DNA of 64,000 nt, taken from assembly GCA_022592435.1 (NCBI GenBank), contig JABYQS010000073.1:62001-126000 (forward strand), given 5' to 3'. Each line of letters opens with the position of its first letter. The stretch's first letter is position 1. Under the pieces are notes generated by a model. It was not told the origin of the DNA and searched no databases. It saw only the letters and a program-made list of their open reading frames with translations. Shown piece after piece: positions 45,563 to 59,052 of this stretch. Both the position numbers and the translations under genes were made by a program. This DNA comes from Cerioporus squamosus. Lineage: Eukaryota > Basidiomycota > Agaricomycetes > Polyporales > Polyporaceae.

Positions 45563-46726
45563 ATGGAGTCCAAGCTGCACGTCCCTCCTCCTTCTCTGCG
45601 CTCCTCTGCTCACCTCCCGCTGCAGGAAAGCCCTCAAGGTCGTCGACCTCAAGGACATCCTCTCAAAAGCCAACGTTGCCATCACCGGCAAGGCCAACAA
45701 GCAGGATCTCATTGCCAAGGTCCTCGCTTCGCCCGAGGCCGTCGACGTCTACAACAAGAACTACGGCCCTGCGCCTGCACCGTCCTCGGCGGACGCGTCG
45801 GCTGCGTCAGAGAGCAAGTCCGAAGCAGTGCGTGTTACATTGTCCCCATTGTTCAACATTCGCTCAACCGACGCGTCGCGACGCGTCTCCGCCACAGCCA
45901 CCCAAAGCGTATGTTCGCGAGCCCCCACGCACACCTTCATTGCACTCACGCATACGCGCAGCTCTGCTCCACCATCCACTGCGACAGCCGCCCCCGCTCC
46001 CTCATCGAAACCGCCGTCGCAAGCAGCGCCTAATGCAGTACGTGCCACTCCAGTCACTGCATGTCTGAGGTCCATAGATGGAGGAAGGTTGCGTGGAGCT
46101 CCAACAGTTCTCTATCGACTCTCCTCTTGCCCTTGTCCATGTACTGGACTCCGGCCTGTTTGCGCTCATGCGAGGCGCACGGACATCCACAGCGACACGA
46201 CTCCCACTTCAGCTTATTGCAGAGCACCTCAGATATGCAGTGTATATCCTTGGTAATATCGTATCTAAGCATTGCACCTAGGCTCCATCAAGTCCCCCCA
46301 AGTCTGAGCAACTTTCAACCGCTGGAGATGCGGTGAAGCCATCTGAAGATGACGAGACCGCGAAGCGGAGGGCACGCGCGGAGCGGTTCGGTATCCCTTT
46401 CGTGGATCCGAAGACTACGCCAGCTCCGACAAAGAAGGACAAACCCGCAGCTAACGGCAAGGCTGCGAAGGACGCGCTGCTAGACGTACGTCACAATCAT
46501 CCTCCGAGTCTGCGTGGTGCACTCATCATTTTTTGCGCCCGGGAATCCGCAGGACCCCGAAAAGCTGGCCGCTCGTTCAGCACGCTTTGGGATTCAGTCT
46601 CAATCCCAAGCACCGACGGCGCAGACCAACGGCAAGAAGCGAGGTGCTCCCGTGGAGGAGTCCGTAGACGCGGAAGAGCTCGAGCGCAGGAAGAAGCGTG
46701 CCGAGCGGTTCGGTACTGCGAAGTAG
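45563..46726 (+). CDS. THO1: SAP-domain mRNA export/ribonucleoprotein THO1 (SARNP-like)
   Basis: Nuclear RNA-binding protein linked to mRNP assembly and export. An N-terminal SAP domain reads ALKVVDLKDILSKANVAIT then GKANKQDLIAKVLASPEAV. An Ala/Pro/Ser linker spreads over several small exons; one intron (46038-46281) is 244 bp. The C-terminal half has the SARNP pattern of repeated basic (A)ERFG(I/T) motifs: KRRARAERFGIPF, KLAARSARFGIQ and RRKKRAERFGTAK-stop, which bind RNA in THO1. The ATG at 45563 (MESKLH) is in good context, but the first splice junction is ambiguous: a GT just after MESKLH does not restore frame simply, while the GT after MetGlu does. Family assignment rests on the SAP core plus the repeats. 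Confidence 0.8.
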
Positions 46727-47430
46727 TCGCGCAGGTGAGTACATACCTTATATGCTCTTTCTCTCGCCAGATGCCCATGCTCATATAGCCATGGTCCCGA
46801 CAGGTGCTTTATGCGTTCATAGATATTCGCATGTTATAGGACTGCTTATGCTATCGTGTCTTGCTCAGCTTGTAATCTACGCTTATCGTGTTGTCTAGGA
46901 TGTCCTATTACCGTGGTAGCGGACATTGGGATGGACACATCAGAACGCAGCGTTGCCTGAGCGGACTCGGAGGGCGTTGAGCGCACATCGACCCACGGCG
47001 GCGCACCGACATACCTCGCTCGCAGTCTGCGTATGTCGCCGCCAAGAGCGAGGAAGTATCGCCGATGATGAATCGCGAGTCTGAGTTAACACCACTATGC
47101 AGTACTACCGAACACTTTGCTCCGGTCATCCGCGCACCGATACACTAGGCGGTCAGAACGCTAGACAAACACGGCTGGAAGTCCTCTCTAGATCTAGTCT
47201 AAGTCTCAAAGCCTCTCAGTTGACCTCGCACTTGGCACGCTCGTCGCTCCAAGGTGGGACCACCTTCCGAAGTTGTTCAGGAAGAACTCTCGAGTGCGTA
47301 GGGCAGTACAATACAATAAATTATGTATGACGCTTGCGTGCGAAGAGTACATATGCGGGGCCTGTACAGTAGTCTACGTAAGAACATCGTCGGATGAGTG
47401 CACACAGTCCTTCCAGTGATGATTGGCCAG
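46727..47430. other. Intergenic, convergent 3' ends
   Basis: 0.7 kb between THO1 and the unknown nuclear-type gene. No gene is supported. Confidence 0.55.
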
Positions 47431-49436
<2,006 letters not shown>

Positions 49437-50718
49437 GGTGGGCGACGGAGATGACCTGGGAGGAGGAACGCAGGAAGTCAGTCAAAATTGCACTCACAGA
49501 GGTTCATCCAAGTGCGCGCGATCCGATCCATCCTCAAAACCCATCGTTCTCCCATCCAATCCTCCAGCATTCCAACCCTCCGTTCGTCGTCTTCCGTCCT
49601 GGCAGCACGATAGGGCAGCATGTACTCACCGGTTGTCTTGACGGCCTGGATGTTGTGTGAGGCGGCAGCGAGAGGGTCCTCTGAGCTGTGTGCGTCAAGC
49701 GCTCGGAAACATCCGGGGGTTCACCCAAATTGGGCAAGGTAGCGTTGGGCGCTACTCTGTCTTCACTCTTATTGATTTGAAGTCACCGTGTACATGTCTT
49801 GTCAACCCTTTTCTACGTCATCCTCGCTACGTGTTGTTGTATGCGGTGTTGATGTACGTATTATAATCTAACTAAACAGGTTCCGCTTGGCTTGAAATGC
49901 GGCTGGGCCTGTATGCACTCGCTTCGATTCGATTGTGGGTTATTCTTCTAACCGTTGCCTGAGTTCTCACATGCTCTTTGGCTAGAGTTGACTTCCGACA
50001 TGACAGATCAGCCTGTACTATACTTGAGGCGTGGTGTAGATCCAGTGGCTACATTTTTGCGGGACACCGTACGGCGAGGCCCGTGTGATGCGCGCACTCC
50101 CGACCTAACCTCACGACGACCAAGACTCCTGCCAGCGACCGGCTGACGGTGGCTCCTCCATGAAGCATATATATACTCGCTGCCTTGCGCTATCGCTTGG
50201 ATATGCAGGCCTTTTGAAGAGTCAAGGTAGGCGTCGACGTCCGACCATCCGCTGACAAGATGATGTTGAATAGCGGTAAGTCGTCCACGATGACTTCTGG
50301 TGCGCTGAGATCATTGGAGTATGCCACTGACCAACCCCTTTACGCCCGGGCCGCCAGACCGGAAGCTTGAGAACCTGCGGCGCTCCGTGGTCCCAGGCCT
50401 TGAGTCACCCGCCCTTTGTGGTACTGCTCCATAAAGTCTGTACCTCTTTGAATAACGTCGTAAGTGCTTTCTCCGAGCTCGTCCGAGGGTGTGATCTGAT
50501 CACCACGGTCTCTCGGAGGTCCGAGCGGAGACTCTGAGACGCCGACACGCTGTAGGTGACTTCAATACTGTCCGCCACCAATTCGTGTATCTCGAAGGTC
50601 CATTCCACATTGATTGGCGCGATTGAAATTAGCCTTTGCACGAAGCCAAGAAAGTTGAGCGCAAGGACGTCTGGTATCTAGTGTTTCACGATGCTAAAGG
50701 TTGAACGAGACACTCTCC

Positions 50719-50793
50719 TTAGAGCCCGTCCCGTCCCGGCCTCAGTGGGGTCGCCTCGGCTTGACGGCCTCAGGCGGACTTGCAAGTCACTAA
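50719..50793. repeat. 75-bp repeat unit, copy A, with flanking CTCTCC direct repeats
   Basis: Homologous to the repeat in the AdoMetDC intron (20578-20653). It begins TTAGAGCCCGTCCCG and ends ACTTGCAAGTCACTAA. The hexamer CTCTCC abuts it on both sides (50713-50718 and 50794-50799), like a target-site duplication. The ends both read TTAG inward. It is probably a miniature inverted-repeat or other non-autonomous element. Confidence 0.6.
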
Positions 50794-50808
50794 CTCTCCT
50801 TCAGCCAT

Positions 50809-50938
50809 TGCAATGCAGTGGCCGCCTACTCGTACATGCTTTCAGCCGTGAATGTGATTGGTGCACACTCCGGAGGAAGTCCCCTCGGCAAAGGGCTGCT
50901 CAGCGGCGCGATGACGATGCGCGAAAGTCTCGACCGTA
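50809..50938 (+). pseudogene. Coding-like relic of unknown family
   Basis: The plus strand is open for about 43 codons with a protein-like pattern (AVAAYSYMLSAVNVIGAHS, PLGKGLLSGAMTMRESLD), bounded by an acceptor-like CTTCAG and a donor-like GTAAG. Upstream, the stretch PLHEAKKVERKDVWYLVFHD is preceded in frame by TGA and TAG. Further pieces downstream (for example AGTIPVKGDHYLG near 51640) follow the same strand. I cannot name the family; it looks like a multi-exon gene broken by stop codons. Confidence 0.3.
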
Positions 50939-52877
50939 AGCCTCACGCATCCCATGCCTGCTACATACATGGATACGCAGTCACTTATATTCTCTAGCGA
51001 ACGGCATGTACGCCTTGTATGAGCGCGTATGCAGGCTTCCCAGGTGAGGTTAGTGATTATCACTTATACGCATTCATATGAATTAGTACTGATCTGATCT
51101 TATTTTGCGCCACAACCTGGTCATCGCAGAGGCGATCAAGACCATCGCGGCGAAGAGGGGATGCACGCAGCACGGCAGCTGAACTCCGTATCGCATAGTT
51201 CGCCTCCTCTCGAAGTCTGAAGAGAAGGTGATCAGTCCCATGCCCGGCTCTTCGTACGTCAATCGTCATGGATCGCAAAATCATTTATCCCGAATTCGAG
51301 AAGCACTCACCCCTTGCGATGTTGTTTCGCACTAGGACTACCCAGCGCTGCCTCGAGAGCCTTGACGGCGGTGATGACACCCAGTGACGCCCTCGCGTCC
51401 TCACCGCTGAGGGAAAGGAAGCGGTTGAGCGCATCATCGAGGAACACCCGCACGGCAGGGATCCCGGCATTTCTGACGGGACCAAAGGCCTGCTCGGCCC
51501 TGCTGTTGGGCGAAAAGTCGCCGCACAAGGTTACCCTGCCGTTCCCTTGTGTTCTGGATTCAGGCAGGAAGGAAACTCTTTAGCCGATTGCGCTCTCGAA
51601 CGGCACAGAAGGTATCGATATGCGGCGTATTTTCGTCCAAAAGGCGGGTACGATACCGGTCAAAGGCGATCACTACTTGGGTGAGCAGGTCATGGTTTAG
51701 GGCTGAATGGTACCTGTCTATTGTCCGCTACCTCGCGAATGTTCTTGCTACTCTCTATGTGATAGGTAAGAATATCCTCGCATTACATACTGAAAGGGAC
51801 AAGTAGACCAGGGGGTCCGATTCAGGCGGGATCTGATGCCGAGGATGCCCAACCAAGCTTGACCCGGCGAATAGATATCGGGTCAGCAACAGCAAAATCT
51901 GAAGAGCCTTGCAAGCGAATAGCTTCGAACAGTCGCGCAAAACGGCGAATTTCCTCAATCTGATCCTCTCGGAACATCCGCAAACCACAGTGGTATGTAT
52001 GATTCGTTCCCTTTCGTTCTACCGTCCCTCAGGCTGACTGACATGCCACGTTACAACCCCATGCAGTTTGGAACAACATTCTCTGGAATCGTGGCTACTA
52101 ATTTCTACGCCTGAGATGCAGATGCTCGCGCACGTTGCTGATTTTTTCCGACAGTGGCTTGGGATCTACAGTAATCGCGGGCGAATGTCTCCGTCGAGCG
52201 CTCGCCCTAAGATTGGCATCTGAGATTGGGTACGTACCCGGCGTCCAATATATCTTTTTGAAGCAGGGTCCAATCACGGCGCGGATACATACCAAACGCC
52301 TCCTTCTAACGCTGGACAACGGTGAGTACCTCATATCCGTCTTTCATATGAGCTTAACCGCCTGAAAGGTGCCCTCCGGACGCTCGTGCGAGCTGTGGAA
52401 GCCGGCGGGAGCTGGCGTCGAGGACGATCGAGCCTCGGGAACACCGACTGACCCCCGCCTCCCCGAGCGGGTTGCTACCGATCGGGTACGAGGCGCATTA
52501 AGCGCAAGCGAGCGCTGGAAAGGGAAAACGGCGAATGGTAACTGCGCAACGAGAGCTAATCAGGGCTCGTGAAACGCGAGGACCCGCGTCGCGTCGCGCG
52601 CGCGACGCCACACATCGATACAATAGAGCATGTTCCCAGATGTTCCTGTCATACTAATCTTTTCTCCCTGCATCCCCCGCCCCCCGCCCCCTGGCTCAAG
52701 CTCGTTCTGGTCTGCTTCCCGGTGCTCCGAGTCTCTCGCCGTCTTTGCCCCGCGTTCTATTCCATATCTACACTCATCCCGCTCGCGTGCAGACCCGGTG
52801 TCCTTCCCTTGTCCCCCCTTCCCGCCGCTCCCCTCCTTGCCAGCGCACCCGCTTTCCCGCCCGGACCACCCAGCCAT

Positions 52878-54694
52878 ATGTCGAACAACGTCTGGCCGCC
52901 CGTACCCACGAACGAGAACGAACTTGATCGAGAGGCACGGTTGGCGGCGGAAAGGGAGGCGAAGAGGATCAGGTGCGCTACAGTGAGCTGTCAAACAGCA
53001 TTGTATCTCGCCCCTGATGACCCGCCAGCGATGAGATCGACCGCGCGCTCGAGCAGGAGCGGCAGGAGTTACGGAAAAGTCGGCCACAGACAAAGATCCT
53101 TTTGCTAGGTATGCTAATGTCATGTCATGTTCATCTTCGAATGGCGCTCAGCAGCGAATTTGTCTGACCCGCCGGTATGTCTTGTTCTTTGACATCGACA
53201 GGCCAAGCCGAGTCTGGCAAGTCCACCATGATCAAGAACTTCCAGATCTTCTTTTGTCCTTCCCAATTCGCGGCGGAGACGGAAGCATGGCGGAGCGTCA
53301 TACACCTGAACCTCGCGCGTTTCGTCAACTATGTTCTACAGGTGCTCTCGTCGGCAGGCGGCAAGGCCGACCCGAATGCCCGCATGCTTCAGATGCGCCT
53401 CTCGCCATTGAAACAGGTTGAGTTGATCCTGAGTCGTGCGATCCATGCCGAGAGCCCTTCGCAGTTGTCATCACCCACGGAAGAAAGCTCCAAGCCGACA
53501 TGGCGCCCACGCCCTGCACCCGAGGTGTCTATTCGCGGTGGGATTGGGTGGAAAAGTCTCATGAAGCGGCGGAGGGGATCTTCGGCGGTCAAATCGCCCT
53601 CCGTTTCGGACGAACTGGAAAACGCACGACAGATCCTGGACGCTTGCAAGGACGACATCGTGGCACTGTGGCAGAGTCCCGTCCTTCGTGTCCTTGAGGA
53701 CGAAGGCATGGATTTGCATCACCACGCCCGCTAGTGCGTTGCAGCTTGTAATTTTAGCGGACTCGGCTGAACTTATAATGCAGTTTCCTCGACAATGCTG
53801 CTCGCGTTGCGGACTTGTCATACACCCCGACGACCGACGACATTCTGCGTGCACGGTTGCGTACTCTTGGGGTCGAGGAGTACCGCATGACAATGGAAAC
53901 CGGTACGATTTCTACAGCCCATTCCCCGGAATGCACCGTTAATTGACGATGCAATAGCTGCGGAGAAAGGCGCGGATTGGGTCTTCTATGATGTTGGCGG
54001 TTCTCGTAACCAGCGCGGTGAGTTCACGACACTATCAACAATCTTCCCATGCTGATGCTGGACTCCACAAGCTGCGTGGGCTTCCTACTTCGATGACGTG
54101 AACGCGGTGATCTTCCTTTGCCCCATGAGTGGCTTCAATCAGAGGCTGGCCGAGGACAGCTCTGTTAACCGACTGGTACGTACTCCCTACACTCCACGAT
54201 CCCCGCTCAGCCTGACCCGCATGAATTCGCAGTTCGACTCGATGGAGCTGTGGGAAACTGTTTGCAAGAGCAAGCTGCTCGGAAATGCCATGTTCATTCT
54301 TTTGCTGAACAAGGCGGATCTCCTGTACGCTAAGCTCAAGGCGGGAGTCAAGTTCGAAGACTATGTCGCAAGCTACCACGGCCGCCCCAACAAGGCGGAG
54401 TACGTTGCTGACTGTGAGTCGTCTCCCGCAAGGGAAGAGTGCTTTCGCGCAGTGTTGATGTGTCCGAAGACCTCCGGGAACAGATGATCCTTACGCATCG
54501 CGTGTGTTCGCCGAAGAGGCGACAGCTCCATGCTCACGTTACATGTGCCATTGACACGAAGGTAATGGGCGCTGTATTGAACAGCAGTAAGTCTCTCCTC
54601 CCATCGGGTAGCCTACGCTCCTCTGACGCTGACATCGTCTGCAGTCCGAGATAGCATCCTCGTTATCATTCTCCAGCAAACGACGCTCTTGTGA
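52878..54694 (+). CDS. Divergent heterotrimeric G-protein alpha subunit
   Basis: Membrane-associated signalling GTPase, about 430 residues over some eight exons. The N-terminus MSNNVWPPVPTNENELDREA lacks the usual Gly-2 myristoylation start. G1: ILLLGQAESGKSTMIKNFQI (usual GAGESGKST). A helical domain follows with a family-typical long insertion (Ser/Pro/Arg-rich, near SLMKRRRGSSAVKSP), then LENARQILDACKDDIVALWQ and DILRARLRTLGVEEYRM, where the switch-I Thr that binds Mg is Leu. G3: WVFYDVGGSRNQR, where the catalytic Gln is Ser. G4: FILLLNKADLLY. G5: HVTCAIDTKVM. The C-terminus is ILQQTTLL without a pertussis-toxin Cys. This is one of the expanded agaricomycete-specific G alphas, not the canonical cAMP-pathway subunit. 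Confidence 0.85.
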
Positions 54695-55295
54695 TTATCA
54701 CGTCCCGGCTACGCCTCACGGATGCACGGTTTTGTATATACTTGACGGTCCTAACCCACGAAGCTGACTCGACGTCGATCTCACGTTCTCTTCTCAATCC
54801 CTTGCTCTGACGCACGCATCGCTCCTTACCTCACGACCCTCTTGTTCTATTGCTCTACTTATAGTCCCTCTTACTCGACCCGTGCTGCTGCTTACTTGAC
54901 GAATGTTCTTGCTGTACCATAGTCATACCATCGCTTTGCTTCGCACAGAGCATTAGGCTCCGAAAAGTATTGTGCCTGCTTGTCTAGGCCGGTTACTGTA
55001 CCATACCATACACTTCGCCTTCTGACACGGCATTGGACATGTCAATGATGCCTCGTTCTCAAGCCATCGTCACATTCTCTGGGACCATGTTGGGGAGCTT
55101 ATTCAGAAATGCCTCTCCTGACGTGGCATCGGACGTGAGTAGTTTGAGCTGGCTTGCGGGCTGTTGAGACGTCTGCGAGTGCGGTCATCGCTCTCCATTA
55201 CGAGTCGTAAGTCCACACGAGGCTTATCGCCACAAAATCACCCTAAAGTACCCAAGGAACCAAGTAATGAGACTCTGGCGTGCGCCGACCGCCAC
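54695..55295. other. Intergenic, convergent 3' ends
   Basis: 0.6 kb of spacer between the G alpha and transporter stops, AT- and pyrimidine-richer. No gene is supported. Confidence 0.55.
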
Positions 55296-58243
55296 TTAGT
55301 TGGAGGCGCGTTTGACCTCCTTCTCCGTCTTCTCCGACACGCGGTCCGCATCGTTCTCGAACCCGATAACGACTTTGTCCTCAATGGCGTTCTGCCTGCT
55401 GTCGAGGTGGAAGCTACAGCAAAGCACCGGTCAGTGGTCATGTACGACAGCAGCATCCGTAGCGGAACGTACTTGCTAGCGAGAAGACCTGCGAGGATGG
55501 CGACGAAGGAGACGCAGAGAGCGGGGAGGTAGAGGTGGAAGACAGTGTCGTTGTATGCCTTGATGACGCCCGTCCGTACGTTGGGAGGTTGAGTGCGAGC
55601 GGTGGTGATAGAGCCGTAGATCGCCTCAATCTGCTCGGGAGAGAGGATACCACTGAGTTCCTTGGTGAGGTTCTTCGGCATCTCATGACCCCAGACAGCA
55701 GCAGCGACAGCACTACCGATAGCGCCGCCAAGGTTGGTCAGCATCCCGAGCAAGGAGATCGCCGTAGCCATGTCCTGTGCGAACGTGTGAGCGGTAGAGG
55801 ATGATGAATGCAAGTGATAGGGACATACAACATGGGGCACGGACGCCTGCGAGGCCACTTGCGAGCCAACGACAGAGAAGGCTCCACCCATCTGATCCGA
55901 GCTCGGTGAGTAGGGTCATATACCACAAGTCGACATGAAGGAACGTACCGAGATGAGGATCTGCGTCATTACCAGTTCTGCGGCCGGGTTGCCCCTGATA
56001 CTGGTGTGAAGCCTGAGGCCAAGACCGAGGCTGCGGATGCACAGACCAGCAACCTGAATGTACTTGCTGCAATGAGGAGTGAAATGGAGCGGGAGTGAAG
56101 AAACGGGAACAAGGACGTCAGGCATGATGTGGAAACGACGAGAGACATTAACTACTCACTAGCGATGGGTAATCCGCATGAGGAGACCTGCAACGATGCC
56201 AAAGAAGCAGAGTCCGACGGTGAGGGTGTTGGTACTGGAGAGTCATGTTGAGTGTGAATTCCTCAGCTCGCCAAAATGAGTTGAGACTCACAAGAAGGTA
56301 TAGTCCTTAAGGCTCCAGTCTTTGACCACTGCGGCGGCGGTCAAACAACCATCCACAGATGAAAGGACAGACCACAAAACCGGACACATACCATAAACCC
56401 AGGAGGAGAAGTACGTGTCGCCAAGGTAGCCTCCGAAATAGTACAGTGCGTCTATGATCACACACATGATCTACATCCGAGTAGTAGTACAGGTATTGGT
56501 CGTGAGCATAGCCAGAGTCGATCAACATAGTCGCTACAAGACTTACAAAGGTGCGGTTCCAGATGCGCTTCGGCATAATCGGGTGAGCAGTACCATAGAT
56601 CTAATAGAGGAGATAGGCAAGGTGAGATTGAGAGTATAGGGTACCGAGGCATAGGCAGGTACTTGAGAACCAACGCACCTCCCAGAGCGTGTAAGCGATC
56701 AACACGATCCCGCCAACCACAAACATGGCAATGAGCGAGGCTGGATGATTTGCTCCACTTAGCTTGCTGTTCCAGACTGCCCTAGGGAAATGGAGGAACT
56801 CACGATTGCGCCAACCGTCCTTGGCGGTCGAGTACAGGGTGAAAGGAAGGAGGATGAGGGAGAAGCCGACACCGAGGAGCACGAGTCCGAACGCGTCGAT
56901 GTCGACAAGCATATCCCAAAGGAGCTTGTCCCAGCTCTTGCGTTCCTCTGTCCCAGCGCGCACGCGAGCGGTGTAGTTTGAAGCAGCAACTGAGAGTTCG
57001 TCCATCTTCTTCGCCTTGATGTCCGCCCAGAAGAGGATCATGAGGGCCGGGGCCATGCAGGCAGGCACGCTATGGAGAGGGACGATGTTAGCTATCACAC
57101 TACTGTGACCAGGAGAGGATGAATCGGAACATTATGCAGAACATGCCATAGCCCCAGCGCCAGCCACCAGTACCGAGGTCGGCGGTGATATAGCCAGCTG
57201 CCGACCAATGGCATTCGGTAAGCCACCAGAATATCAGATACACACAGGAAATAGACGCACCAATAAAGGAGTTGATGATCCATGGAGCAGCTGTGATAGA
57301 AGCAAATCGTCAGTGCATGATACATTCGCGAGGTAAGAAGGTACGAACAATTCAAGCCTTGAAACAAACCACGCCATTCGAGAGGCGAGACATCGCCGAT
57401 GATGATGGTCGTAACAAGATCAAGACCTACATTGCCGATCTTATAGATGACCTAGGAGAGAAGGGGCAAGGTCAGAGCGGTCGAAGTTGGGTGGTAGTCG
57501 TGTTGGTCCCCACCTGACCGGCCGCGAAAGCGTTGACCGTCTTGCTTGACGCTATGATAATGTAGCCAAGGACGTAGAAGACGAGGGAAAACAAGTATGC
57601 CCAAGGACGGGAGACGTGGTCTGCGATCTGCACGTGTTGAATAAATCAGCAATTCGTTCAAGAGTCAGTGGGACGAGTTGCGCGAACCTTGGCAATAAAG
57701 GGTCTACAAACCGAGCCCATAATCGAGATAGCAACGTCGATGGCGCCCAGTAGAGAATGGGCTATGGTAACATAGCAGAGTAAGCGTTGTGAACTATTGG
57801 CACCCGTAGGTGAAGCCCTACCAGAGAATGCGGAGGTTGCGATCGCATAGTAGGTGTACGCAACACTGCTGTCAAGAGACGTGGCGTAGGAGATGAGGAG
57901 GATGGAACTGGCGAAGAAACATCAGGTCACAGGCGGACTTCGTAAGGTTGGCACAAACGTAGAGCGTACATGTAGAGCGTCCAGATCTTGGCGCCACCGG
58001 AGCCGAAGACACGGTCTACGAAGGCATCAGCAACTTAATTGTGCGAGAGATTCGGAGAGACTCACATAGCGCTTCTATGCGAGCGACACCGGGGTCCTCT
58101 TCCAGCTTAACCACTTCAGGCTGTGGCTGAGTCTCGACGTCGTGAGCCGACTTGACGTCGTCCTTGTAGTCGTCGCTGGTCCGCGAGCCGGGTACTGCAG
58201 CAAGCGGAGAGATTACAGCCGATACCATAGGACGCGTAGCCAT
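55296..58243 (-). CDS. MFS siderophore-iron transporter (Sit/Mir type)
   Basis: Plasma-membrane H+ symporter, predicted to import ferric siderophores. More than a dozen exons were read. The cytosolic N-terminus carries KLEEDPGVARIEALYRVFGS. Then come membrane helices with family motifs: SSILLISYATSLDSSVAYTY, HSLLGAIDVAISIMGSVCRP, YLFSLVFYVLGYIIIASSKT, DLVTTIIIGDVSPLEWRGLF, APWIINSFIGASIS and GGWRWGYGMFCIMVPACMAP. After the central loop follow AFGLVLLGVGFSLILLPFTL, NTLTVGLCFFGIVAGLLM, MGGAFSVVGSQVASQASVPH, LLGMLTNLGGAIGSAVAAAV and VFHLYLPALCVSFVAILAGL; the tail ends EKEVKRASN-stop. About 14 helices and the DxxS/WRG pattern fit the siderophore (SIT) family. Two ATCTGATAAGAT sites upstream support iron regulation. 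Confidence 0.82.
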
Positions 58244-58329
58244 TTTGACAAGGTCTCGCGAGAGCCTGGCGGGGACGAAGGGAGGGCGGGGACGCAGGAA
58301 GGCGGTAAGTCCGAGGAGCCTTTTATCTT

Positions 58330-58338
58330 ATCTGATAA
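58330..58338 (+). promoter_or_regulatory. GATA-factor site ATCTGATAA (proximal) of the transporter
   Basis: Matches the ATCWGATAA consensus bound by fungal iron-responsive GATA repressors (Urbs1, SREA, Fep1). It sits in a near-palindrome, ATCTTATCTGATAAGAT, about 90 bp upstream of the ATG at 58243. Confidence 0.65.
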
Positions 58339-58381
58339 GATTTGATATTCATTGGAGCGCCATCGAAAGAAGCCTTCTGTA

Positions 58382-58390
58382 ATCTGATAA
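58382..58390 (+). promoter_or_regulatory. GATA-factor site ATCTGATAA (distal) of the transporter
   Basis: Second perfect ATCTGATAA, again extended to ATCTGATAAGAT, 52 bp (about five helical turns) from the first and on the same strand. Confidence 0.65.
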
Positions 58391-59052
58391 GATGAGCCTA
58401 AAGTGTGGCGAAGCGGGCGCTCACATACCGGAAGCTACGGCCGAGGGCCTAAGAGGCAGGAAAGGGAGCCTACACGCTGGTAGACCAGGCACCGACCGAG
58501 AGTCGAGCCTTGGACCAGGCACGAGAGACGGTGAAACGACAGAAGCCATGCTGGGATGAGCGGGTATACACTTACTTGCGTCATGTCCACTCCTACTCTC
58601 CCGCGGACCTCGGCGTCGGGGCTAAGAAGGGCGGCATGGAGGCTCGCCGTTCATCTCAGCCAATACCGCGCAGGGCTTGGCGCACTGCGCAGTTCGTTCA
58701 ATCATAGAGTTCTCGCGGTCTCATGAAGAAGAAGTAGTGTCATAGGCAGACGAGCATTGACACAACTACCAGACCATGATACCCTCGTGGTCATAGCAGT
58801 GAATGCAATTTGGAAGTGCGACCCCCGGTTGAGAACACCCACTCAGATTTGTGCGCATCGTGCGTCGTGCGGTGGATAGGCGGGATTCCGTCTCAATCGC
58901 AAGGGGGTGCGGGAGGATGCGAACAGGCGAGTGACACGCACCTTCTTTTGGACAACCATATGCATAACGAGCGATAAAACGCACTAGCTTTCAGGTGTAG
59001 ACACCACACAGAGTAGAAGGACAGACAACAGAATGTATCTGGGTGTGCCTGT

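Larger units (their letters stand above)
49437..52877. other. Long region of degenerate sequence
   Basis: 3.4 kb with no intact gene. The first 700 bp are the RPS18 promoter side. From about 50170 (a TATATATA box) to 52330 there are short coding-like stretches on the plus strand interrupted by in-frame stops, and competing open frames on the minus strand (50405-50641, 51307-51528). A 75-bp repeat with flanking direct repeats sits at 50719-50793. The last 300 bp are pyrimidine-rich and belong to the promoter and 5' UTR of the G alpha gene. I take the middle as one or more decayed genes of unknown family. Confidence 0.45.
58244..59052. other. Intergenic: transporter promoter and NDUFB2 3' side
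   Basis: 0.8 kb. The first 150 bp hold the two iron-GATA motifs of the transporter. The rest shows no gene I can support. Confidence 0.55.

Noticed and set aside
50405..50641. Minus-strand open frame of 78 codons with a beta-strand-like pattern.
   Set aside because: It conflicts with plus-strand relics, has no start or splice partner I could confirm, and lies in degenerate DNA; left as part of the unresolved region.
49437..52877. A Tc1-like transposase hinted at by RPRVLTAEGKEAVERII near 51400.
   Set aside because: No DDE catalytic motifs, no terminal inverted repeats around it, and the match is too short to support a transposase call.
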